This document shows, one piece after another, positions 27,461-36,126 of a DNA stretch of 64,000 nucleotides. The position numbers and the translations under genes were made by a program. How positions within the stretch are numbered: the first letter of the stretch is position 1; every line of letters begins with the position of its first letter. Below the pieces are notes generated by a model. That model made no database searches, was not told where the DNA came from, and saw only the letters and a program-made list of their open reading frames with translations. The stretch covers positions 1-64,000 of the forward strand of contig DATAUW010000019.1 in the NCBI GenBank assembly GCA_036268055.1. Reading direction: 5' to 3'. The DNA comes from Verrucomicrobiia bacterium. GTDB taxonomy: Bacteria > Verrucomicrobiota > Verrucomicrobiia > Limisphaerales > Pedosphaeraceae.

Positions 27461-27940
27461 TTATTCGGGACGATCCACGCTCGCCACGGCCATTGCGGCG
27501 ATGCCTTCGCCGCGGCCGACGAAGCCCATCATTTCATTGGTGGTCGCCTTGATGCCCACACGGGTCGCATCAATGCCCAGCGCGGCGGCGATGTTGTTTT
27601 TCATGTTCGCGATGTGCGGAAATAATTTGGGTTCCTGCGCGATCATGGTGGCGTCAATGTTCACGATGCGGGCCGAACGGGTTTTCGCCTGGCGCGCGGC
27701 TTCCTGCAAAAACACTTTGCTGGGCGCGCCTTTCCAGCGTGGATCGGTGTTCGGAAAAAAGTGGCCGATGTCCACCTCGCCAAGCGCGCCGAGGACGGCA
27801 TCGCAGATGGCATGCATGAGCACGTCGGCGTCCGAATGGCCGTCGAGCCCCTTCGTGTGCGGGATCTCCACGCCGCCGATGATGAGCTTGCGACCGGCCA
27901 CCAGTTGATGGACATCATAACCTATTCCTACATGAACCAT
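27461..27940 (-). CDS. ispF: 2-C-methyl-D-erythritol 2,4-cyclodiphosphate synthase
   Basis: 159 residues from the ATG at 27940 (MVHVGIGYDVHQL); an upstream ATG at 27976 would add 12 residues before the conserved start. IspF catalyses the cyclisation step of the MEP isoprenoid pathway. The zinc ligands are in GYDVHQL and the second His in GLDGHSDADVLMHAICDAVLGA. IGHFFPNTDPRWKG and the C-terminal TTNEMMGFVGRGEGIAA are the family signatures. Length is normal. It is first in a minus-strand cluster with the hypothetical, amidotransferase and NtrC-type genes. Confidence 0.97.
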   Translation of the reverse strand: MVHVGIGYDVHQLVAGRKLIIGGVEIPHTKGLDGHSDADVLMHAICDAVLGALGEVDIGHFFPNTDPRWKGAPSKVFLQEAARQAKTRSARIVNIDATMIAQEPKLFPHIANMKNNIAAALGIDATRVGIKATTNEMMGFVGRGEGIAAMAVASVDRPE

Positions 27941-28065
27941 TCGGCTTAACATATATTCGGTGGAACATTGCACCAAGCAATTTTGTTGATCGCCCGCACG
28001 CGGCTAAAAACGTAACAATAATGTTCGTGCGCTTTTTCCGATTTTGGGCAACATGACGCCAACCT

Positions 28066-28698
28066 ATGTTTTCACTTCAAAAATTGCTCGGCAAAGAAGA
28101 CATGTTCTTTGACCTGCTTGAAGCCAGCGCGGAAGAAGCGCGTGCCAGCGTCCAGGCGCTCGTCAAGCTGAACAAAAACCCCGAGCAAACCACCTTGCTC
28201 TACGAATTCATCCAGGCGCGGCGCAAGGAGAAGCAGATTCGCGCGAAGATCACCGAGGCGGTCTATAATACTTTTGTCACTGCGCTCGAACGCGAAGACA
28301 TCGAGAGTCTTTCGCATGCGCTTTATCGCATTCCCAAGACGGTCGAGAAATTTGGCGAGCGCCTGTTGCTCGCGCCGCAGTATGCTCAGGGCGTGGATTT
28401 TTCCAAGCAGGTGAATTTGCTTGAACAAGCGACCGACACGGTTTGCCAGATGGTCAAAAGCCTTCGCCAGGGGGCGTCGCTTGAGAAAATAATGGCGCTC
28501 AATGACAAGCTGCAATATCTCGAAGGCGAGGCCGACAAGACCGTCATCGAACTGCTCCGCGGTTTGCTCAATGCCAAACACGATGACCCCATCAAAGTCA
28601 TCGTTTTGAAGGACCTTTATGAAGTGCTGGAAAAGGTCATAGATCGTTGCCGCGACGTCGGCAATATCATCGCCGCGATCATTTTGAAAAACTCCTGA
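28066..28698 (+). CDS. DUF47 PhoU-like protein
   Basis: 210 residues, almost all helical, with the repeated heptad-like helices of the PhoU/DUF47 fold (KLNKNPEQTTLLYEFIQARRKEKQIRAKI, VIELLRGLLNAKHDDPIKV, DLYEVLEKVIDRCRDVGN). It is 4 bases upstream of a Pit transporter gene. This DUF47-Pit pair is common in bacteria, where the DUF47 protein is thought to regulate phosphate uptake. Both act at the cytoplasmic membrane. Confidence 0.92.
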   Translation: MFSLQKLLGKEDMFFDLLEASAEEARASVQALVKLNKNPEQTTLLYEFIQARRKEKQIRAKITEAVYNTFVTALEREDIESLSHALYRIPKTVEKFGERLLLAPQYAQGVDFSKQVNLLEQATDTVCQMVKSLRQGASLEKIMALNDKLQYLEGEADKTVIELLRGLLNAKHDDPIKVIVLKDLYEVLEKVIDRCRDVGNIIAAIILKNS

Positions 28699-28702
28699 TG
28701 CC

Positions 28703-29803
28703 ATGACGCTCGTCCTGACCGTCATCGTCATTGCGTTGGTTTTCGAATACATCAACGGATTTCATGACACCGCCAACTCCATCGCCACGGTCGTCTCGAC
28801 CAAGGTCCTGACGCCGCGCCAGGCGGTCGTGCTGGCGGCGGTCACCAACCTCGTCGGCGCGATGTGGGGAACCGCCGTCGCCAAGACCATCACGGGCGGC
28901 CTCGTTGATTCGAGGATAGTCACGATGACTTCGGACATTCTCATCTGCACTTTAATCGGCGCGATCCTTTGGAACTTGCTCACGTGGTGGCTGGGGTTGC
29001 CTTCGAGTTCGAGCCATGCGCTGATCGGCGCGTTGTGCGGAGCGGGCCTGGCGGCGTCGCATAATAATTGGCACGCGATCATCTGGTCGGAGCCCAATCA
29101 CGAGCATTGGTACAAAGGCGGGGGGCTGTTGTGGAAAGTGATCGTGCCGATGTTTTTCTCGCCGGCGCTTGGATTCATCCTTGGTTTTGCGATCATGGCC
29201 GCGCTCTATATTTGTCTGCGCAACCGCCGGCCTTCGCGCGTCAACGCGTTCTTCGGCAAGGCACAAATGTTCAGCGCGGGCGCGATGGGTTTTATGCACG
29301 GCACGAACGACGCGCAAAAGACGATGGGTATCATTGCGCTGGTGCTGCTGGGCGCGACGAAGGCCGGGACTTTCGCGCACTTGCCGGGATTCCTTTCCTT
29401 TCTGGATACGCCGGAACCACCGGCTGGCGGTTCACTGGAAATTGCGCTTTGGATCAAGGTGACGTGCGCGCTGACGATGGCCTCGGGAACGGCCGTCGGC
29501 GGCTGGCGCATCATCAAGACGCTCGGCCACAAAATGGTGAAGCTGCATCCGATCAATGGCTTCGCGGCGGAGGCGAGTTCCGCGACGGTGATTGCGGCGG
29601 CGTCTTACTTTGGCATTCCGGTTTCGACGACGCATAATATTTCCGCCTCCATCATGGGCGTGGGTTGCGCGAAGCGTTTCAACGCGATCAAATGGAACGT
29701 GGTGGAGCGCATGGTGTGGGCGTGGATTTTCACGATTCCGGTTTCGGGTGCCATTGCTTACGGCATGGTTTGGGCGATGCAAGTTGCTGGTTGGGTGGTT
29801 TGA
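28703..29803 (+). CDS. pit: Low-affinity inorganic phosphate transporter, Pit family
   Basis: 366 residues with about ten transmembrane helices. The duplicated family signature is seen as EYINGFHDTANSIATVVST near residue 15 and FMHGTNDAQKTMGIIALV near residue 197, followed by FGIPVSTTHNISASIMGVG. Pit proteins move metal-phosphate complexes with protons. It is paired with the DUF47 gene. No Pho-box-like repeat was seen upstream, consistent with constitutive low-affinity uptake. Confidence 0.95.
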   Translation: MTLVLTVIVIALVFEYINGFHDTANSIATVVSTKVLTPRQAVVLAAVTNLVGAMWGTAVAKTITGGLVDSRIVTMTSDILICTLIGAILWNLLTWWLGLPSSSSHALIGALCGAGLAASHNNWHAIIWSEPNHEHWYKGGGLLWKVIVPMFFSPALGFILGFAIMAALYICLRNRRPSRVNAFFGKAQMFSAGAMGFMHGTNDAQKTMGIIALVLLGATKAGTFAHLPGFLSFLDTPEPPAGGSLEIALWIKVTCALTMASGTAVGGWRIIKTLGHKMVKLHPINGFAAEASSATVIAAASYFGIPVSTTHNISASIMGVGCAKRFNAIKWNVVERMVWAWIFTIPVSGAIAYGMVWAMQVAGWVV

Positions 29804-29825
29804 CCGGCAGATTTCCTGCCTTTGT

Positions 29826-29880
29826 AGCGGCGGTCTATGGCCGTTGAATCCTCTGATAAAGAGCGACCATAGATTCCGCT
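29826..29880. repeat. Short inverted repeat, copy of a dispersed element
   Basis: AGCGGCGGTCTATGG (29826-29840) is mirrored by CCATAGATTCCGCT (29867-29880) with a one-base length difference. The left arm matches 46191-46212 (TAGCGGCGGTCTATGACC). It lies after the pit stop and may also stop transcription. The rest of the gap to 30071 shows nothing else convincing. Confidence 0.5.
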
Positions 29881-30071
29881 GTTCTTACACAACGCGTAAC
29901 GATGCGTATCACGATTTTCAAGCAAACAACTACTTGCACCGGTTGACAATTGGTTCTTAAATCCGCGCGGTTGCCGTCAAGGAATTGTGGATTCGGAGCA
30001 GATAACTGAACTGTCCTCGCAAGAAAATAAAGAGGTAAAGATTCTGTGAGATTTTAGATATTTTTAATTTT

Positions 30072-30443
30072 ATGCCTCGCGCGATTACGAAATTCTCGGC
30101 GATTGTGATTTGCAGCTTTATCATTCTCGCCGCGTTATTAGTAGCGTCATGGCCGAAGAAATTTAATAAGCGTTTCGCTCAAATACGACCTGGAGCAACA
30201 AAAAGCGAAGTAATAAGCCGCGTCGGCCAGCCAGATGCTAAATTCTCAGGTGTTCTCGTGCTATTGAAATTCGGCGGAAATGAAGCATGGGCATTTTCAA
30301 GTCGAAGAAGTCTTTCGGAGGCTTTTGAAGATTTGCTCCACGGAGGTTTTTTTCAACACGGATTATTCACGCCCACCAGTGAAGATTATGTGATTGTTTT
30401 TAATCGAGACGGAATTGTAATCCGGACGCAAAAACCTTTTTAA
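30072..30443 (+). CDS. Small exported protein with SmpA/BamE-like repeat
   Basis: 123 residues. A hydrophobic signal anchor (SAIVICSFIILAALLVASW) is followed by FAQIRPGATKSEVISRVGQPD, which has the G-x-T...V...G-x-P pattern of SmpA/BamE-type domains. No lipobox cysteine is present, so it is probably membrane-anchored rather than a lipoprotein. The locus is AT-rich compared with its neighbours. The BamE resemblance is partial, and a role in outer-membrane assembly is not claimed. Confidence 0.55.
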   Translation: MPRAITKFSAIVICSFIILAALLVASWPKKFNKRFAQIRPGATKSEVISRVGQPDAKFSGVLVLLKFGGNEAWAFSSRRSLSEAFEDLLHGGFFQHGLFTPTSEDYVIVFNRDGIVIRTQKPF

Positions 30444-30483
30444 TTTTGGTGCTGTCCTTCGTGGTGTTCACAGCTTCCCCGGT

Positions 30484-30502
30484 CAATGTGTTGAACACAT
30501 TG
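30484..30502. promoter_or_regulatory. Perfect palindrome CAATGTGTT-G-AACACATTG
   Basis: Nine-base arms around one central G, 61 bases upstream of the FMN reductase ATG. It is too short and unfollowed by T residues to be a good terminator, so an operator for a dimeric repressor is the more natural reading. The regulator is unknown. Confidence 0.4.
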
Positions 30503-30563
30503 GCAATATAATCCCATTCCACCGAGCATTGCCTCTCCCGCCGACTTGCGCTAAGTTCCGGCC

Positions 30564-31154
30564 ATGTCAGAACCAGCTCTGAAAATTCTTGCGGTCGTCG
30601 GCAGCCTCCATCGCGAATCCGTCACGCGCTGCGTGATCCAGAATGCCGCCCGGCAATTTCAAGCTGCGGGTTGCATTGTGGACATTCTCGATTTCGCGCA
30701 GGAACCGCTCGCGCTTTATAATCCCGACACGGCGCACGAAGGCCCGGCTTATTCCGCGTTGCGCGCGCGCGTGGAACAGGCGGATGTCATCCTCGTCGGC
30801 ACGCCGGATTATCACGGCAGCATCAGCGGCGCGACGAAAAATTTTCTCGACCATTTCTGGCGCGAGTTCGCCGGAAAACTTTTTGCGATCCTGGTCGCCT
30901 CGCACGAAAAGGGCCTCACTGCCACCGACCAACTCCGCACGGTCGCGCGCCAGTGTTACGCGTGGGTGCTGCCGTACGGCGTCGCTTTTGTTGACGGGCA
31001 CGATGTGAAGGACGGCCAAATCATCAGCGAAACTTTCAAGCACCGCCTCGAAATGCTTGTGCGCGATACGCGCGTCTATGGCCAGCTTCTTGCCCATCAG
31101 CGGCGCGCGGACTTGCGCGGGACTGAGCCGGGTTTTCTTGCGCGGCATCGGTGA
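30564..31154 (+). CDS. NAD(P)H-dependent FMN reductase-type flavoprotein
   Basis: 196 residues. The flavodoxin-like start KILAVVGSLHRESVTRCVIQ carries the phosphate-binding GSLHRES loop, and TPDYHGSISGATKNFLDHFW is the YHGS-type FMN-binding signature of the NADPH-dependent FMN reductase/azoreductase family. Substrate is not predictable; quinones, azo dyes or chromate are usual for the family. It stands alone, with a palindrome upstream and a dispersed GC-rich repeat (31205-31246) downstream. Confidence 0.88.
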   Translation: MSEPALKILAVVGSLHRESVTRCVIQNAARQFQAAGCIVDILDFAQEPLALYNPDTAHEGPAYSALRARVEQADVILVGTPDYHGSISGATKNFLDHFWREFAGKLFAILVASHEKGLTATDQLRTVARQCYAWVLPYGVAFVDGHDVKDGQIISETFKHRLEMLVRDTRVYGQLLAHQRRADLRGTEPGFLARHR

Positions 31155-31204
31155 GCGGTTGTGCGGAATGTGAGGGAATGTTTTTAGAAATTCTTTAAAG
31201 CTGC

Positions 31205-31246
31205 CCCTCTCCCTAGCCCTCTCCCCGCGCGGTCGCGGGGAGAGGG
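31205..31246. repeat. CCCTCTCC-type hairpin repeat
   Basis: Two CCCTCTCC-like direct units are followed by a hairpin built on CCCCGCG/CGCGGGG and GGAGAGGG. Related copies sit at about 848-890 (between the SahR-like gene and metK) and 36045-36094 (after the metal ATPase). The family is a small GC-rich dispersed repeat, and copies after genes could act as transcription stops. Confidence 0.55.
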
Positions 31247-31460
31247 AAGTGAGGCGCTGGGTGATTTTCAAGCTGGGAGCGAGTGGCCAGCAAAATATTT
31301 TTCCGAACTGAAAACTTAAAACTTAAAACTTTCAACGTGCGCATCTTGACACGGCCACCCGAGGTTAAGCCCTGCCAACGCCGCCGCAGTCCAGCCGGGA
31401 CGAAAGAAATATTTCTGAAATCATCCGGGTTTACGCCGTGTTCATTTTCATCAAATTCTT

Positions 31461-31545
31461 TCGTCCCTGGCGGGACTTGAATCAGAAGCGAATTAAAACC
31501 CAGCCATAAATGGCTGGGCTAAGATCTTTCGTCCCTGCGGGACTT
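31461..31545. repeat. Dispersed repeat with CCCAGC...GCTGGGCTAAG core (copy A)
   Basis: Layout: CGTCCC...GGGACTT, about 25 variable bases, AACCCAGC-N8-GCTGGGCTAAG, then CGTCCC...GGGACTT again. Each block is itself an inverted repeat. Copies B (38960-39042) and C (40715-40792) share the layout. It fills most of the gap before nadA. Confidence 0.8.
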
Positions 31546-31646
31546 CGGCGGCGCGGCAGCGCCACCCTGGCTTTTGAGGGCAGTACGCGGATGCGCCCCT
31601 TCCGACTTGCCTTGCGGCGCTTCCTCAGCCGCGTTAAATTGTGCCC

Positions 31647-32684
31647 ATGATTGATTTGGCTGAATTTCAGGTTCGCGGGGATTTGTTGAAGGTTCGCGCA
31701 CCGATGCCGCGCGCGCAGTTTGATCCGCTTTCGCAGGAGATTTTTGCGCTCAAGAAAAAACTCAACGCCGTCATTCTCGCGCATAATTATCAAGTCCCGG
31801 AAATCCAGGATGTTGCGGATTTCGTTGGCGATTCCCTTGGGCTTTCGCAGCAAGCGGCGAAGACCAGCGCGGATGTCATCGTGTTCTGCGGCGTGCATTT
31901 CATGGCGGAAACGGCGAAGATTTTGAACCCGAACAAGGTCGTTATTTTGCCGGACAAAGATGCTGGTTGTTCACTCGAACAAAGCTGTCCCGCGCCAAAA
32001 CTCGCGGCGCTGCAAGCCACCAATCCGAATTTCTACACGGTCACTTACATTAATTGCAGCGCGGAAGTGAAAGCGCTCAGCGATGTGATTTGCACCAGTG
32101 GCAATGCGGTAAAAATCGTGAATGCCTCGCCGAAGGACCGCGATTTGCTTTTCGTGCCGGACGAAAATCTCGGCGCGTGGGTCATGGAACAGACCGGGCG
32201 CCCGATGACTTTGTGGCGCGGAAATTGTTATGCGCATGTGGAATATCGCGCCGATGCGCTGACGAAATTGATCGGGCAATATCCCGACGCCAAAGTGATT
32301 GTTCATCCTGAAAGCATGCGCGAAGTGCGCGACCTTGCCAACGTTGTTTGCTCGACGGAAAAGATGATTGATTATTGCAAGCACAGCGACGCGCGGAAAT
32401 TCATCATCGTCACGGAATCGGGCATCATCCATCGCATGCAGCGCGAATGTCCCGACAAGGAATTTATTTGCGCGCCGGTGTTTGACGTGATGCGCGCGCC
32501 GACGGACAACTGCCGCTGTAGCGAGTGCAAATACATGAAGATGAATACGCTCGAAAAAGTGCGCGACTGCATGAAAAATCTCGCGCCGCAAATCGAGCTG
32601 CCCGCTGAGATCATCCAACGCGCGCGCCTGCCGATTGAGCGCATGCTGGAAATTTCCGCGAGGCCGCTGGAGAACGCGGGATAA
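31647..32684 (+). CDS. nadA: Quinolinate synthase
   Basis: 345 residues from the ATG at 31647; a GTG six bases earlier is also in frame. NadA condenses iminoaspartate with dihydroxyacetone phosphate to quinolinate using a [4Fe-4S] cluster. LAHNYQVPEIQDVADFVGDSLGLS is the family start, and FCGVHFMAETAKILNP supplies the first cluster Cys. Further Cys lie in CAPVFDVM and CRCSECKYMKMNTLEKV. Neither nadB nor nadC is adjacent. The gene is monocistronic between repeats. Confidence 0.96.
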   Translation: MIDLAEFQVRGDLLKVRAPMPRAQFDPLSQEIFALKKKLNAVILAHNYQVPEIQDVADFVGDSLGLSQQAAKTSADVIVFCGVHFMAETAKILNPNKVVILPDKDAGCSLEQSCPAPKLAALQATNPNFYTVTYINCSAEVKALSDVICTSGNAVKIVNASPKDRDLLFVPDENLGAWVMEQTGRPMTLWRGNCYAHVEYRADALTKLIGQYPDAKVIVHPESMREVRDLANVVCSTEKMIDYCKHSDARKFIIVTESGIIHRMQRECPDKEFICAPVFDVMRAPTDNCRCSECKYMKMNTLEKVRDCMKNLAPQIELPAEIIQRARLPIERMLEISARPLENAG

Positions 32685-32781
32685 TTTACAACCATCGAAT
32701 CTTTTTTTATTCAATGGCTTTCAAAGCTGAAAAAACTGAGGCGGCGTTACTGGATCAAGCCACCAATCAACTTTGCGCGCA

Positions 32782-32883
32782 GTGAAACAGAAAATCGAAA
32801 AGAAATACAGTCGCGTTGATTACGACAAGTTGCGAAAAAATGGGTATAGCGATCACTTTTTGGCAAAGGTTGAGCGAGTATAA
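32782..32883 (+). CDS. Possible tiny protein or gene remnant
   Basis: 33 codons from a GTG: KQKIEKKYSRVDYDKLRKNGYSDHFLAKVERV. The composition (basic, with the patterned RVDYDKLRKNGYSDHFLAK) is protein-like, but no family is recognised and no Shine-Dalgarno is clear. It lies in an otherwise empty gap between nadA and the deaminase gene. It could be the tail of a decayed small gene. Confidence 0.3.
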   Translation: MKQKIEKKYSRVDYDKLRKNGYSDHFLAKVERV

Positions 32884-32982
32884 ATCGGGCACTTTTTGAC
32901 ACTAGCGCGGGTGATAAGAGGATGCTCGCCTGGGCTCGCCTCGCTTCGCTCGATATAGAGGTGAGCGGTTTTGACGAGGGTT

Positions 32983-33013
32983 CCCCCAACTGAAGTTGGG
33001 GGTTAATGAGAAG
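32983..33013. repeat. Dispersed hairpin repeat (CCCCCAACTGAAGTTGGGGG), copy 1
   Basis: A 7-8 bp hairpin followed by TTAATGAGAAG. An almost identical 32-base copy is at 38885-38916. Nothing else was identified in 32885-33154. Confidence 0.7.
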
Positions 33014-33154
33014 TCTTTGCAGTTATGGTTACTGGGGAAAATTGGCGTAAAATTTCAACCGCTGCATCCGAATAGCTCATCATACCGGTTAGGACTCTCA
33101 CCATTTCCAACAAAAAATTTTGTCGCTCATCTTATTTTTAGGATTCTGATGGGC

Positions 33155-33622
33155 CTAATACCGAATCTTATCCGGCTTGTTCTTCCACTCGGTGAACGCC
33201 GCGAGGGCTTCCTTGTGCAATAACTGTTTCATCGGCAGTTTGCGTTCTGAAATGGGGCGCGGAATTTCCCGGTAAATAAAATCGTCGTCGAATTCGATGG
33301 CGGCGGCGTCTTCGCGGGTGTTGCCATAATAAACTTTTTTCAAGCGCGACCAGTACATAGCGGAGAGGCACATCGGACAGGGCTCGCAACTGGTGTAGAG
33401 TTCGCAGTCGTCCAACTGAAAAGTTTTCAAGCGGCGGCAGGCGTCGCGGATGGCGACCATTTCGGCATGGGCCGTCGGGTCGTTCGTCGAGGTGACCTGG
33501 TTCCAGCCGCGTCCGACCACGCGGCCGTTCTTCACCACCACCGCGCCGAAAGGGCCGCCGGCATTGCGCCGCATCATCTGGAGCGAGATGCGGATCGCTG
33601 CTTTCATGAACGCGCTTTTCAT
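33155..33622 (-). CDS. Nucleoside/guanine deaminase-like enzyme (CDA superfamily)
   Basis: 155 residues from the ATG at 33622; the open frame extends upstream only inside the PIG-L gene. The zinc site is HAE in DPTAHAEMVAIRDACRR (about 55) and PCPMC in YTSCEPCPMCLSAMYW (about 85). The C-terminal half (EFDDDFIYREIPRPISERKLPMKQL) is like GuaD-type guanine deaminases. It would convert guanine to xanthine or act on a related base. Its start overlaps the PIG-L stop by 4 bases. Confidence 0.88.
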   Translation of the reverse strand: MKSAFMKAAIRISLQMMRRNAGGPFGAVVVKNGRVVGRGWNQVTSTNDPTAHAEMVAIRDACRRLKTFQLDDCELYTSCEPCPMCLSAMYWSRLKKVYYGNTREDAAAIEFDDDFIYREIPRPISERKLPMKQLLHKEALAAFTEWKNKPDKIRY

Positions 33623-34476
33623 GGGAATAACTCCGCCGGGTTTTGATTGCATGAAATCATTTTTCCACCTTCGTAGGTTTTTTCCAACTTCCCTTCGCGC
33701 CAGCGTTTCAAGCCATACAACGTCGAGAAAACAAAGTCCGGCGCCGCGCCGCCCTGCCCGCCCACCAATTCGCCGCCGCGCCGCACGTTGTCCTGCATCC
33801 ACGCGGGCAGCGAGAGATGATATGGGTTGCGCTTCACCTCAACTTCGTGAAACGTCAGCGCCGTGATGAGATCGCCCAAATCCTGCGGGCTGATTTCCAC
33901 CATCAGATTCGGCGACCACATCGCACCCCAAAATTCCGTCTCGACGACGTAGCAATCAAAACTTTTCGGCAGCATTGCCAGCGCATCCATCACCAGAAAA
34001 TGCGTGCCGATGTGCGAACTGTTCCAGTCGCGGTCATGCGGAACCAAAATCACGTGCGGCTGATGTTGCGCGAGAATATCGGCGATCACCTTCACCGATT
34101 TTTGCCAGAACGCGGGCTCCTGTTCGCGCGTCTTCACATAGATGCGCTCCAAACCGGTCGGCGCGGTCTGCTCCAAACCGAAACCGATGCAGTCGCAACA
34201 GGCTTTCAGTTCCGCGAGGCGACCGGCCTGACGTTCGGGTTTGCTGCCTTGCGTCACGGCGATGTTGATGACGTTCCATTTCGCTTCGCGCAACAATCGC
34301 AGCGCGATGCCGCCGATGATGACTTCATCGTCGGGGTGCGGCGAAAAGATCAGGACCTTGGGGGCATCGGCGGCGACGTCGGGCCGCGGGCAGCGCGGAA
34401 ATTTGCCGAGCGGGAACGATTTTCCTTCGCGCGTCATTCGCGCATAGTCCGAAACGAGTTGATGGTACGGGTTCAT
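33619..34476 (-). CDS. PIG-L family deacetylase
   Basis: 285 residues from the ATG at 34476. The open frame runs further upstream but only through the ROK gene in another frame. The zinc motif is FSPHPDDEVIIGG (about 43-55), with the third ligand in RDWNSSHIGTHFL. PIG-L/LmbE enzymes remove the acetyl group from N-acetylglucosamine-type substrates. The form resembles the C-terminal domain found fused to NagB-like proteins in some genomes. It starts on the last base of the ROK kinase stop, so a sugar-linked pathway is likely, substrate unknown. Confidence 0.9.
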   Translation of the reverse strand: MNPYHQLVSDYARMTREGKSFPLGKFPRCPRPDVAADAPKVLIFSPHPDDEVIIGGIALRLLREAKWNVINIAVTQGSKPERQAGRLAELKACCDCIGFGLEQTAPTGLERIYVKTREQEPAFWQKSVKVIADILAQHQPHVILVPHDRDWNSSHIGTHFLVMDALAMLPKSFDCYVVETEFWGAMWSPNLMVEISPQDLGDLITALTFHEVEVKRNPYHLSLPAWMQDNVRRGGELVGGQGGAAPDFVFSTLYGLKRWREGKLEKTYEGGKMISCNQNPAELFP

Positions 34477-35882
34477 TATTTTTTGATCGTGGGAAGGCTG
34501 GCGGCGGCGATGGCCTGGCCGTGGCGCTTGTCGGTTTCGTCGGGAATTTGAAATTTGATTTTGGCCGCGAGTTCGGGGAATTCGATTTTCAAAACTTCCT
34601 TCGCGCCCGCGATGATCACATCGCCGCCTCTGCCGGTGGTCACGCGGCCGAGAATGAGGATGTGTTTGAAATCGTAAAAATCCGAGTAGTGCGCGAGCGC
34701 GTAGCCGAGATACGTGCCGATGGTTTGATAAATTTTTTCCGCGCGATAATCGCCCCTGGCCATCAACACCTGGACGTGTTTCAATTTTTCGGGAAAGCCG
34801 AGCGACGAATCGGTTTCGATACCCGCGACGCCGAGCAACCGTCCCACGCCCTGTTGCGAAAAATATTGCACGCCGCAGCCGTAATCGCCCGACCATTCAT
34901 CCACCGGCGCGGCGGGATTATAATCAATCGGCATGAAGGCAAGCTCGTTCAGCCACGAGGTAATATTGCCTTCCATGTTCACATAACCGCCGGCGGTGCT
35001 GGTGCCGAGCGCGATGCCGAGCACGCCGTTTTCGCCAAGGGACATCGAGCCCGCGAGCGCGGTGACTTCGCCATCGTTCACGATCTCGAAGGGAATGTTG
35101 CTCCACTCTTTTTGGATTTCCAAAAACATTTCCTTCACGCGCTGGTTGAAAATATCGGGCGCGATTCCGCGAAAGAGCGACGCCACTTTCACGCGGTTGT
35201 TCACATACACACCCGCCGAACTGCCGCCGATGGCATCCACGCGCGGCAGATGTTTCGCGGCGAGTTTCAGCGAGTGCATCACGCCGTCGTAATGATATTG
35301 CGGGTCGGTTTGCTTGACGGGGTCCCAAACGACTTCTTCGCTGAACAAAACTTTTCCGTCCACGACCGCGGCGACTTTGCGATCACTGCCGCCGAGATCA
35401 AAACCGATGCGGCAGCCGTCGAGATGGCGGCCCAGCGGGGTCGTGTTAGCGCGTTCGGGCGGAAGATTCGAAGTGATCACGACTTCAATCGGTTTATCAT
35501 AAATGCGCGAGCCGATGATTTCGGAATCGAACTTGCCGGTGGGTGTTTCGCGATAATGTTTTTGCAAGGCTTCGCCGAGAGATTTGGGGCCGTTGAAATA
35601 AATGCGAAAACCGCCGCGCGACCAGAGGAGAAATTTCACCATGCGCTCGAGGTGAACAATATTGCCGGGCGCGTTCGGATGGGTGTCGGGCAGCGCGACG
35701 GTTTTGAAACGGAAGATGGAACCGTCGGCTTGCTCAAGGGCGAGTTCGACGGGCACGGCTTCGCCGGTGGCGCGCGCGAGTTCGCGGAAGGCGCGGTTGG
35801 CCAAGATCGCGGGACGGAAGGCGGGGTCGAGAACGGGAGTAACTCGCGGAGCGACTAACGGGAGGCCATGATTATTGTTCAT
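34476..35882 (-). CDS. ROK-family sugar kinase/regulator-like protein
   Basis: 468 residues, longer than usual ROK kinases (about 300). The extra N-terminal 160 residues have no recognised fold. The ROK core starts at CRIGFDLGGSDRKVAAVVDG (phosphate 1 loop), with VDAIGGSSAGVYVNN, VNDGEVTALAGSM (catalytic Asp) and LGIALGTSTAGGYVN. No winged helix is present, so it is probably an enzyme, not a repressor. It leads a tight three-gene unit with the PIG-L deacetylase and the deaminase, which suggests amino-sugar breakdown. Confidence 0.82.
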   Translation of the reverse strand: MNNNHGLPLVAPRVTPVLDPAFRPAILANRAFRELARATGEAVPVELALEQADGSIFRFKTVALPDTHPNAPGNIVHLERMVKFLLWSRGGFRIYFNGPKSLGEALQKHYRETPTGKFDSEIIGSRIYDKPIEVVITSNLPPERANTTPLGRHLDGCRIGFDLGGSDRKVAAVVDGKVLFSEEVVWDPVKQTDPQYHYDGVMHSLKLAAKHLPRVDAIGGSSAGVYVNNRVKVASLFRGIAPDIFNQRVKEMFLEIQKEWSNIPFEIVNDGEVTALAGSMSLGENGVLGIALGTSTAGGYVNMEGNITSWLNELAFMPIDYNPAAPVDEWSGDYGCGVQYFSQQGVGRLLGVAGIETDSSLGFPEKLKHVQVLMARGDYRAEKIYQTIGTYLGYALAHYSDFYDFKHILILGRVTTGRGGDVIIAGAKEVLKIEFPELAAKIKFQIPDETDKRHGQAIAAASLPTIKK

Positions 35883-36044
35883 CAGTGGCTGCCGTTTTAA
35901 AGTAGAAACGCGGCGAGTTCAAGAGTTGAATCCTGCGAGGCGGGAATAAAAATTATTTTGAGGTTGTGAACACGTAATCACGATGAGGCTGTTTATCTCG
36001 TGCCAGATGGTATAGACTTAGGGTTGAAGCTTTCCATTTGCGAA

Positions 36045-36094
36045 CCCCCTCCCCAGGCCCTCCCCCGCAACTGCGTTGCAGGAGAGGGAGGGGA
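36045..36094. repeat. CCCTCCCC-type hairpin repeat
   Basis: A GC-rich imperfect hairpin (CCTCCCCCGCAAC paired around GTTGC...GAGGG) related to 31205-31246. It lies just after the metal ATPase stop on its downstream side and may end that transcript. Confidence 0.5.
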
Positions 36095-36126
36095 AACTTT
36101 GGAATGTGCGGATGCGGTGGAATATA

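Noticed and set aside
34477-34896. N-terminal extension of the PIG-L protein
   Set aside because: These 140 codons overlap the ROK gene in another frame and are Arg-rich nonsense. The ATG at 34476 gives the normal family start.
34521-35858. 445-residue ORF on the plus strand
   Set aside because: Shadow of the ROK gene. The ROK frame has clear family motifs; this frame has none.
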